Assembly: GCA_030672545.1 (NCBI GenBank)
Contig: DAOVGF010000091.1
Location: forward strand, 1 to 14,068
Reading direction: 5' to 3'
DNA: 14,068 nt
Source: Candidatus Aerophobota bacterium
GTDB lineage: Bacteria; Aerophobota; Aerophobia; Aerophobales; Aerophobaceae
Position numbers and translations under genes: made by a program. Positions 1 through 4,924 of the stretch are shown in pieces (the stretch's first letter is position 1; every line of letters begins with the position of its first letter). The notes below the pieces were generated by a model, which had not been told where the DNA came from, searched no databases, and worked only from the letters and a program-made list of their open reading frames with translations.

Positions 1-147
1 CAGTTCACCTTCAACTATAGTGGCCATAGAAGTCAACTCATACTTCATTCCACTCATCTTCAGCACTTTCAGGGCCCTGATGAGATGCTCTCCTACCGAC
101 GGTGATGCCGTCCCTATCGGAATAATATTAATCTCCATTATAGCCAT
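1..147 (-). CDS. MTH1187/YqgV-family thiamine-binding protein (partial, N-terminus only)
   Basis: The first 49 codons of a minus-strand gene that runs off the left edge. The N-terminus reads MAIMEINIIPIGTASPSVGE and continues to a MATIVEGEL segment. This matches the small MTH1187/YqgV (UPF0045) family: a beta strand with a P-G-T/S-P-S-V loop, then a helix, then the conserved (M/S)T-x-x-EG motif. Members are about 100-residue ferredoxin-fold proteins, several of which bind thiamine. I chose the ATG at 147 because a GAGG lies 5 bases upstream; an in-frame ATG three codons later is the alternative. It begins 11 bp after the TrmO-like gene's stop, so it is probably the next gene of the same operon. 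What it does here is unknown; thiamine binding is inferred from the family only. Confidence 0.8.
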   Translation of the reverse strand, partial: MAIMEINIIPIGTASPSVGEHLIRALKVLKMSGMKYELTSMATIVEGEL

Positions 148-158
148 CTTATCCTCAT

Positions 159-557
159 CTATTCATGAGCTAATTTGATATCTATGACTGGAGAGTCAAT
201 TAAGGCATCCAGCTCCTTTACTCTCAGAATATTATCTTCCCGCTCCAGAAGCTTTACCCGGGTCAACCCAATTGGGTTCGGCCTTACCGGAGAGTGAGTG
301 GAGAAAACACCCCTCTTAGGACGCCCGATATCTCCCCGGGGATGGACCTTCAAGACTCGCCGCTTTGACTGAGAAACCCGGTGAAGCCAAAAAAGTATCC
401 ATAAATACTCAAAGTTCTCTATACTATCTAGAGCCGGCAAAAACTCCTCAAAAATCTCTATCTCCTGAAAAGAAAGATTAGTTTTGCTTACCCGACCCAC
501 CGGACAAAGCTCTATCACCTCAAGATTATTCCGTCCTCTCACTTCTCTATACTCCAT
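159..557 (-). CDS. TrmO/TsaA-like tRNA (t6A37) methyltransferase family protein
   Basis: A 132-residue protein of the TrmO (TsaA/UPF0066) family, which uses S-adenosylmethionine to N6-methylate threonylcarbamoyladenosine at tRNA position 37. The signature is plain: a PVGRV strand near residue 19, IENFEYLWILFWLHR in the middle, then GVFSTHSPVRPNPIGL and a closing SPVIDIK. The GVF(A/S)T-SP-RPNPIGL loop is the family's SAM-binding hallmark. Its start overlaps the end of the upstream mrp-like gene by 19 bp, which indicates translational coupling. It is the short form: the protein stops at LAHE right after DIK, where many members continue with P-Y and a further segment, so the C-terminus is minimal. 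The fold assignment is strong. The exact tRNA substrate is inferred from the family, and some short archaeal-type members are uncharacterised. Confidence 0.85.
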   Translation of the reverse strand: MEYREVRGRNNLEVIELCPVGRVSKTNLSFQEIEIFEEFLPALDSIENFEYLWILFWLHRVSQSKRRVLKVHPRGDIGRPKRGVFSTHSPVRPNPIGLTRVKLLEREDNILRVKELDALIDSPVIDIKLAHE

Positions 558-1381
558 TGAACTTTCTGCACTATCTCTCTAATTGCCTGAACAGATTTCG
601 ATTTGTTAGTTGAAGCAACAAAAGGCTTTCCCTTGTCCGTAGATTCTACAATCGCCGGCTCAATAGGTATCCTACCCAGAAAAGGAACATCGAGCTCTCG
701 GGAGGCTTTTTCCCCTCCTCCCTTCTTAAAGAGATCAATCATTTGACCGCAATGGGGACAGATCAGCCCACTCATATTCTCTATAATCCCGATCACCGGT
801 AATTTTAAGGCTTTGGCAAAATTAACCGATTTTCGGGAATCCAGCAGGGCTACCTCTTGAGGAGTAGTCACCACGATAGCCCCGTCCAGATCCGGAATTA
901 GTTGAATTACACTTAAAGGCTCGTCTCCCGTACCGGGGGGCGAATCTATAATCAGATAATCAAGCTGACCCCAATTTACATCTCCCAAGAACTGACTGAT
1001 TAGCTTCATTTTAAGAGGACCCCGCCAGATGACCGGAGTATCCGCATCCTCCAGCAGAAAAGCCATGCTGACTATTTTAAAATTAGGACGAAGAAAAATG
1101 GGTTCAATAAATCCACCCGACGTCCCCAAAGGTCTTTTCTCTATTCCCAACATTTTAGCTAAACTGGGTCCGTGAATGTCTGTATCCAATAACCCTATCT
1201 TCTTACCAAAGGAAAGCAAACTCCAGGCAAGATTAACCGCCACTGTGCTTTTCCCTACTCCCCCTTTCCCACTTATAATGATTAGCTTGTGGGTTATCTT
1301 AGCCATTCGCTGGTTGATTTTTTCCTGCCGATTCTTCTGCTCGGTGGCCATTTTTGATGAAGCAGAGTTTGCCGAAGACAT
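539..1381 (-). CDS. Mrp/NBP35-family Fe-S cluster carrier ATPase (ApbC-like)
   Basis: A 280-residue P-loop ATPase of the Mrp/NBP35/ApbC group, cytosolic proteins that bind a bridging [4Fe-4S] cluster and pass it to apo-proteins. Visible motifs are the deviant Walker A SGKGGVGKST at about residues 37-46, DTDIHGPS (66-73), PVIWRGPLKM (116-125), the Walker B-like IIDSPPGTGDE (144-154) and the cluster-ligating CxxC at C208 and C211 within NMSGLICPHCG. Length and motif order are normal for the family. The N-terminus (to about residue 30) is a polar, charged extension with no domain. An AAGGAG SD lies shortly upstream of the ATG. It lies 29 bp after the second ferredoxin-MinD ATPase and overlaps the TrmO-like gene, in line with an Fe-S handling operon. 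Family assignment is firm; the client proteins are unknown. Confidence 0.92.
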   Translation of the reverse strand: MSSANSASSKMATEQKNRQEKINQRMAKITHKLIIISGKGGVGKSTVAVNLAWSLLSFGKKIGLLDTDIHGPSLAKMLGIEKRPLGTSGGFIEPIFLRPNFKIVSMAFLLEDADTPVIWRGPLKMKLISQFLGDVNWGQLDYLIIDSPPGTGDEPLSVIQLIPDLDGAIVVTTPQEVALLDSRKSVNFAKALKLPVIGIIENMSGLICPHCGQMIDLFKKGGGEKASRELDVPFLGRIPIEPAIVESTDKGKPFVASTNKSKSVQAIREIVQKVQWSIEK

Positions 1382-1410
1382 TCTTTTCTCCTTATTAGTT
1401 CATATCAAAC

Positions 1411-2277
1411 CTACTCGTCCAGAGCTAAAGTCCGGGATATTCTTTTCCACAGTTCCCTCACCCCCGCGGCAACATCACCCTGAGAATAGTCCACTATAGA
1501 CTTTCCAGCTACTTGAGCTTTGATAAAGTCAATGTCAAAAGGAATTTTCCCTACTACTTCGCATCCCTGCTTAGCACAATATTCCTCAATTTTATGACTA
1601 TTGGAAAGATTCAAATCAAACTTGTTGATACAGACAATTGCCGGGATAGCAAAGTGTTGACAAACTCCCAGGATTCTCTCCATATCACTCATCCCCGATA
1701 CAGTGGGCTCAGTTACTACCAGAGCCATATCCACACCGGAGAGAGAAGCAATTACTGGACAACCAATTCCTGGAGAGCCATCAATCAAAATAAAGCTACA
1801 GCCTTTCTTTTGAGCAAGTTCCTGAGCCTTTTCCCTGACCAAACTGACCAGTTTCCCCGAGTTTTCCTCTCCGGGCTCCAGGCGAGCATTTACCAGGGGA
1901 CCCTGGGGAGTTCGACAAATAAACCAGTTACCAATAAGCTTTGTTTTCATAGTAATAGCTTCTTCGGGACATACCCGCCAACAAAGAGAGCACCCTTCAC
2001 ATTCTAAGGGATCTACCTTAAATTCACTTATCGCTCCAAACTGACAAACTTCCTCGCATAAACCACAACGGCTACACTTCTCTTCGTCTATTATGGCCAG
2101 TTTGCCTCCGCAAAATTCAGAAGACCTTTCCTTCACCGAAGACAACAGCAGATGTAAATCAGCCGCATCCACATCACAGTCAGCCATAACTTTATTTTTT
2201 GCCAGACAGGCAAAACAACCCACCAAGCTGGTTTTCCCGGTTCCTCCCTTGCCACTGACTACGGTTAATTGTTTCAT
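1411..2277 (-). CDS. MinD-superfamily ATPase with inserted 2[4Fe-4S] ferredoxin domain (second copy)
   Basis: A 288-residue member of the COG1149 type: a MinD/ParA ATPase with a bacterial ferredoxin domain inserted after the first strands. The deviant Walker A SGKGGTGKTS is at residues 8-17 and DCDVDAAD at 33-40. The ferredoxin insert carries two C-x2-C-x2-C-x3-C sets (C68, C71, C74, C78 and C93, C96, C99, C103), each able to hold a [4Fe-4S] cluster. LIDGSPGIGCPVIAS is the Walker B/switch region, and VVTEPTVSGMSDMERI follows. Its ATG overlaps the previous gene's TGA (ATGA at 2274-2277), so the two are probably co-translated, and no strong SD of its own is visible. Such pairs usually sit next to NifX-type proteins and Mrp, as here. 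A role in ATP-driven Fe-S or cofactor transfer is a family-level inference; no member of this subgroup has a settled biochemical function. Confidence 0.9.
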   Translation of the reverse strand: MKQLTVVSGKGGTGKTSLVGCFACLAKNKVMADCDVDAADLHLLLSSVKERSSEFCGGKLAIIDEEKCSRCGLCEEVCQFGAISEFKVDPLECEGCSLCWRVCPEEAITMKTKLIGNWFICRTPQGPLVNARLEPGEENSGKLVSLVREKAQELAQKKGCSFILIDGSPGIGCPVIASLSGVDMALVVTEPTVSGMSDMERILGVCQHFAIPAIVCINKFDLNLSNSHKIEEYCAKQGCEVVGKIPFDIDFIKAQVAGKSIVDYSQGDVAAGVRELWKRISRTLALDE

Positions 2278-3110
2278 TTTTTGACCAATTCCTTAATTTT
2301 ATCAAATAAATCTATGAATCTTTCTTTCCACTCCGGACGGTGATTTACTATATTCTCACCATCGGAATAAAGAACCGCCAATTCTCTATCTAAAGGAATT
2401 TTCATCAAAACAGGAATCTTCTCTTTCCGGCAATACTTTTCTACTTCCTTATCTCCTACATCAGCCCGATTAATAACCACTCCCAGGGGAATATCGAATC
2501 CCCTCACCATCTCCACCGCTAATTTCAAGTCATTAAGCCCAAAGGGGGTTGGCTCAGTTACCAGAAGACAAAAACTCGCCCCTTTAACTGCCTCAACTGC
2601 CGGACAGGCGGTGCCCGGAGCTGAATCAATTATTACCAGGCCATCTTTTTCTATTTCCCTTTTCACCGCTTTAATTAAAGGTGGTACCACGGCTTCACCC
2701 ACCGTCAACCGACCATGGATGAACTGAATTTCCCCTGTTTCCCCTTTTTCCACTATTCCCAACTCTCGATCTACGTGGTCTATGGCTTTTTGAGGACAAA
2801 GAGTCCAGCAAGCACCACAACTGTGGCAGAGTTCGGGAAACAACAAAACTTTATCTTTGAGAACCGCTAAAGCATTCCATTCACAAACTTCTGCACACTT
2901 ACCACAGTAATCACACTTATCTTCATTTATTTGAGGCAAAGGAAGATTGACGATATGTTTTTCCTTGATTAGAGGTTTCAGAAATAGAGCCGCATTGGGA
3001 GCCTCAACATCACAGTCAAGAAACTGTACCTTTCCCAGCGATAAAGCTAAATTCACCGCTATGGTCGTCTTTCCCGTTCCTCCCTTGCCACTGGCTACAG
3101 AAATAATCAT
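2274..3110 (-). CDS. MinD-superfamily ATPase with inserted 2[4Fe-4S] ferredoxin domain (first copy)
   Basis: A 278-residue paralogue of the next gene. The Walker A SGKGGTGKTT is at residues 7-16 and DCDVEAPN at 32-39. Two four-cysteine [4Fe-4S] motifs follow (C66, C69, C72, C76 and C95, C98, C101, C105), then IIDSAPGTACPAVEAV and VTEPTPFGLNDLKLAV. The DCDVEAPN and TPFGLNDL versions mark this as the other half of the usual two-gene pair: the copies differ consistently (E-A-P-N here, D-A-A-D in the other), so they may form a heterodimer. That is an inference. The ATG at 3110 has a good AAAGGGAG SD 7 bases upstream. It is the first gene after the 332-bp repeat-rich gap and so may be read from a promoter there or by read-through from the iron genes. 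Other possible readings are a general redox-linked ATPase or a metallocofactor chaperone. Confidence 0.9.
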   Translation of the reverse strand: MIISVASGKGGTGKTTIAVNLALSLGKVQFLDCDVEAPNAALFLKPLIKEKHIVNLPLPQINEDKCDYCGKCAEVCEWNALAVLKDKVLLFPELCHSCGACWTLCPQKAIDHVDRELGIVEKGETGEIQFIHGRLTVGEAVVPPLIKAVKREIEKDGLVIIDSAPGTACPAVEAVKGASFCLLVTEPTPFGLNDLKLAVEMVRGFDIPLGVVINRADVGDKEVEKYCRKEKIPVLMKIPLDRELAVLYSDGENIVNHRPEWKERFIDLFDKIKELVKK

Positions 3111-3127
3111 AAGTTATCTCCCTTTGG

Positions 3128-3161
3128 AACCGTTCATTTCGTTGAACCCAAACCGTTCATT
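3128..3161. repeat. Two direct copies of AACCGTTCATT
   Basis: AACCGTTCATT occurs at 3128-3138 and again at 3151-3161, a 23-bp period. Related GTTCAT units occur on the other side of the CHCEER-type element at 3264-3269 and 3273-3278, followed by GGTTCGTTTGG. The short repeats therefore bracket the larger repeat on both sides. They lie just upstream of the SD of the first MinD-type gene. Function unknown; they may be insertion scars or a second dispersed repeat family. Confidence 0.55.
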
Positions 3162-3261
3162 CCCGTGTCATTGCGAGGAGCGAGATTCCTCACTTCCCCT
3201 TCGTTTCGCTCTGGGCTTTGGTTTTAAACAGGCTTTGCAATCTCGCTTTCCCTTTGCTCCT
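3162..3261. repeat. CHCEER-type dispersed intergenic repeat with inverted arms
   Basis: The core CATTGCGAGGAGCGA (from about 3169) belongs to the widespread intergenic element whose translation contains CHCEER. Its arms pair: AGCGAGATT at 3179-3187 is the exact reverse complement of AATCTCGCT at 3239-3247, and GGAGC (3177-3181) can pair again with GCTCC near 3255-3259. The transcript would form a long imperfect hairpin. It sits wholly between genes and has no coding capacity. Such elements are usually multicopy in their host. Copy number cannot be judged from this window. Confidence 0.7.
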
Positions 3262-3307
3262 GGGTTCATCTCGTTCATGTGGTTCGTTTGGTAAACAACG
3301 TGCTACA

Positions 3308-3426
3308 GTCTTAGAGTTATTGAGCCATAGCGTCAAAACCAAGACCGAGATCACGTCGCCTGCCTTTGGCAGACTGGCAATAACTCGCTAAGGCAAGACT
3401 CTAAGACGTCACAGACCCGGCGACGT
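3308..3426. repeat. Block of inverted repeats downstream of the NifX-fusion gene
   Basis: Several inverted pairs share this stretch. GTCTTAGAG (3308-3316) pairs with CTCTAAGAC (about 3399-3407). AGTTATTG (3314-3321) pairs with CAATAACT (about 3378-3385). GCCATAGCG pairs with CGCTAAGGC with one mismatch. ACGTCGCC (about 3353-3360) pairs with GGCGACGT (about 3419-3426). A small hairpin CTGCC-TTT-GGCAG lies at about 3360-3372. The arms are in shuffled order, as in a decayed or rearranged palindromic element, so alternative foldings compete. It directly follows the stop of the minus-strand gene at 3443 and could serve as its transcription end, but there is no clean U-run. Confidence 0.5.
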
Positions 3427-3442
3427 CCCGGACTCCTACGGG

Positions 3443-4066
3443 CTATTCCTCCTCCAGTTCCTTGATCCGTTTACTTATTTGCTCTAACTGGTTATTCGTA
3501 GCCTTTATTTGGTCTTTTAGAAACTTAAGCTCCTGCTCCTTGTTCATTTGAGGATAAGCTCCCGGAGGGCTGCTTGGAGGATAAGATACCCCTGATGTTC
3601 CGGCTCCCATTCCCATTCCGCGACCTCCGCCCATTCCCATTCCGCGACCTCCGCCCATTCCCGAAAAAGCTCCTGGACTCCCCGGTACCGCACCACTACC
3701 TGCTCCCGCTCCAAAGTGAGCCTGCACATTGGCTTGAGGAATAGACTGGAGCTCTCCTCTTTTAAATCTTTCCACTGCCTCTCTTACTGTTCCCGTAACT
3801 CCCACCACTATCTTTATCCCCGCAGCAGAAAGCGTCTGAAAAGCGTTAGGCCCGCAATTTCCGGTGAGGACTACTCCAACTCCCTTGTTGGCCATCATTT
3901 GAGCTGTTTGAATCCCGGCTCCGCTCATTGCTCCCATACTGGAATTAGCCAAAGATTCAAATTTCATGGTTTCGCTATCCACTATAATAAAATAAGGACA
4001 TCGACCGAATCTTGCATCCACCGGGGCACTCAGATCTTCTCCACTGGCTGAAACTGCTAATTTCAT
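3443..4066 (-). CDS. NifX/NafY-type Fe-(Mo) cluster-binding protein with Gly/Met-rich linker and C-terminal coiled coil
   Basis: A 207-residue protein in three parts. Residues 1 to about 115 are a dinitrogenase iron-molybdenum cofactor-binding (NifX/NafY/MTH1175-like) domain: MKLAVSASG start, ARFGRCPYFIIVD, the LTGNCGPNAFQTLSAAGI core and a VREAVERFKRGEL helix. The linker (about 116-172) is rich in Gly, Met, Ala and Pro, with a tandem 8-residue repeat of the form GMGGGRGM. The tail (about 173-207) is a charged coiled coil (KEQELKFLKDQI... ending RIKELEEE), resembling the C-terminus of DUF5320 proteins that often lie beside NifX genes as separate genes. It lies 80 bp after a second, tail-less NifX-type gene, with AAAGGAG just before the ATG. 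A role in holding or moving an Fe-S or Fe-Mo-type cluster is a family inference. No nitrogenase gene is in view. Confidence 0.88.
   Translation of the reverse strand: MKLAVSASGEDLSAPVDARFGRCPYFIIVDSETMKFESLANSSMGAMSGAGIQTAQMMANKGVGVVLTGNCGPNAFQTLSAAGIKIVVGVTGTVREAVERFKRGELQSIPQANVQAHFGAGAGSGAVPGSPGAFSGMGGGRGMGMGGGRGMGMGAGTSGVSYPPSSPPGAYPQMNKEQELKFLKDQIKATNNQLEQISKRIKELEEE
3606..3662 (-). repeat. 24-bp tandem repeat inside the NifX-fusion gene (about 2.4 copies)
   Basis: A 24-bp unit (positions 3606-3629) is repeated exactly at 3630-3653 and then partly to 3662. It is in frame and encodes the Gly/Met-rich 8-residue repeat of the linker. Perfect DNA identity between copies points to recent duplication by slippage, so linker length probably varies between strains. 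Confidence 0.85.
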
Positions 4067-4081
4067 TTAAATCTCCTTTCC

Positions 4082-4102
4082 GACACCACCTTTGGCAGTG
4101 TC
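4082..4102 (-). promoter_or_regulatory. Hairpin just upstream of the NifX-fusion start
   Basis: On the minus strand, GACACTGCC and GGTGGTGTC form a 9-bp stem (two wobble pairs) around an AAA loop, ending a few bases before the AAAGGAG SD of the gene starting at 4066. It could affect ribosome access or mark an mRNA processing point between the two NifX-type genes. There is no following U-run in the right place, so it is not a normal terminator. Functional meaning is inferred only from position. Confidence 0.4.
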
Positions 4103-4146
4103 AATTTTACTGATTATTATTTTACAAATTCTTCATACAATTCATT

Positions 4147-4497
4147 TTAATGACAGGGCTCGTTACCGGCCAGCTTGCCCTGAAGAAAATCATCTACCAC
4201 ATCTTTCGCCTTTCCGCTAGCTCCGGTAACCGCCCTAATTCCATACTCTCTAAAAAAACTTAGGGCTCGTGGACCCATACCTCCACAGACAATCACTTCA
4301 ATTTGCTGTTCCTTGAGGAAGGAAGGAACTTGTCCCGGCTGCCCATGCTCGCGAAAATAGGGATTAGGAATAACTTTTACTGATTGCCCAACTTCTGTCT
4401 CAACTTCCAGAATAAGATAATAAGGACATCGACCAAAATGTGCACTTATCTCTGACTCAAGGCCTTTCTCATCATTAATTGCCACCCCGATACGCAT
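4147..4497 (-). CDS. NifX/NafY-family dinitrogenase iron-molybdenum cofactor-binding protein (stand-alone)
   Basis: A 116-residue single-domain protein of the NifX/NafY/MTH1175 family. It starts MRIGVAINDEKGLESEIS, then AHFGRCPYYLILEVE, the VIVCGGMGPRALSFFREYGI core, and a closing VDDFLQGKL segment ending in CH. The conserved H-F-G-R-C-P-Y motif and the GGMGPRA turn are both present. The C-terminal C-H pair resembles the Cys/His ends of related proteins that may help hold metal. It has an AAAGGAG SD and begins 16 bp after the stop of the DtxR-type regulator, so it is almost certainly in the feo operon. It shares the fold with the next gene but has its own spacing and no coiled coil. Binding of an Fe-S type cluster is inferred from the family. 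Nitrogenase maturation is unlikely without other nif genes. Confidence 0.9.
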   Translation of the reverse strand: MRIGVAINDEKGLESEISAHFGRCPYYLILEVETEVGQSVKVIPNPYFREHGQPGQVPSFLKEQQIEVIVCGGMGPRALSFFREYGIRAVTGASGKAKDVVDDFLQGKLAGNEPCH

Positions 4498-4513
4498 TTT
4501 TAACTCCTTTTTG

Positions 4514-4894
4514 TCAGTCAGAAAATTCTTTTACAAAACTAATGAGTTTACTCCAAGTGGCCGGGCTAATTACGTGCTCCATTTTGCAGGCATCTTTATC
4601 TGCCGTAACCGGATCAATACCCAGAATTTTGGTTAAAAACGCAAAAAGAACCTCATGACGGGAGAAAACCTCCTCGGCAATCTTGCTACCTTTTTCAGTA
4701 AGCTCAATATACCCATATTTTTCGTGGGTGACAAGTCCATCATCCTTCAGGAGCTTCAAGGCCTCACTCACACTGGACATTCTAAGCTTCAATTCTTTAG
4801 CCAGGCTATTCACCCGAACTACTTTTTTTCTTTTACTCAGCCTTATTATCATCTTCAGATAGTTTTCCCTAGTTGGACTCAACTCAACCTTCAT
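4514..4894 (-). CDS. DtxR-family iron-type metalloregulator (two-domain, short form)
   Basis: A 126-residue DtxR/MntR-family repressor with a winged helix (about residues 8-70) and a dimerisation/metal domain (70-126), but no C-terminal SH3-like domain. Metal-ligand positions can be aligned to DtxR: C103, E106 and H107 in DACKMEHVIS match DtxR C102, E105 and H106, and H80 in SRHEVL matches H79. The Cys at this place is typical of Fe-responsive DtxR/IdeR, where Mn-responsive MntR has Glu. The DtxR Met10 position is Asn here (TRENYL), a change from the classic site. The gene lies 30 bp after feoB with an AAGGAG SD, inside the operon it probably controls. The palindrome at 7125-7142 is its likely operator, giving feedback regulation. 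Iron specificity is inferred from the ligand pattern. Confidence 0.9.
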   Translation of the reverse strand: MKVELSPTRENYLKMIIRLSKRKKVVRVNSLAKELKLRMSSVSEALKLLKDDGLVTHEKYGYIELTEKGSKIAEEVFSRHEVLFAFLTKILGIDPVTADKDACKMEHVISPATWSKLISFVKEFSD

Positions 4895-4924
4895 CTCTTC
4901 AACTCCTTAGTTTCCCCATAAAGT

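Larger units (their letters stand above)
3111..3442. repeat. Gene-free 332-bp gap built of repeats and inverted repeats
   Basis: No credible gene here. The right part (3300-3442) holds inverted-repeat blocks, and the left part (3128-3292) holds a CHCEER-type dispersed element flanked by short GTTCAT-containing repeats; both are listed separately. Any transcript from the NifX-fusion gene into the MinD genes must pass through these structured stretches, so the gap may act as a terminator, attenuator or RNA processing site. I see no convincing sigma-70 promoter for the MinD genes, although one cannot be excluded. The translation of part of this region gives the familiar spurious CHCEERD string seen in many genomes, which marks a repeat rather than a protein. 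Confidence 0.7.

Noticed and set aside
1176..2284. Plus-strand open frames opposite the MinD and Mrp genes (for example 1176-1499, 1513-2007, 2093-2284)
   Set aside because: Each lies wholly or mostly antisense to a gene with clear motifs, has no SD and no recognisable domain; they are shadows.
3170..3294. Plus-strand reading frame containing CHCEERD
   Set aside because: This string is the usual spurious translation of a dispersed nucleotide repeat; there is no SD and no conserved domain.
3606..3662. CRISPR-like or mobile repeat
   Set aside because: The 24-bp units are directly adjacent without spacers, are in frame and encode a protein repeat; this is a coding tandem repeat.
3443..4497. 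Calling the two NifX-type genes nitrogenase maturation proteins
   Set aside because: No nifB, nifHDK or nifEN in the window; NifX-type domains are common in non-diazotrophs.
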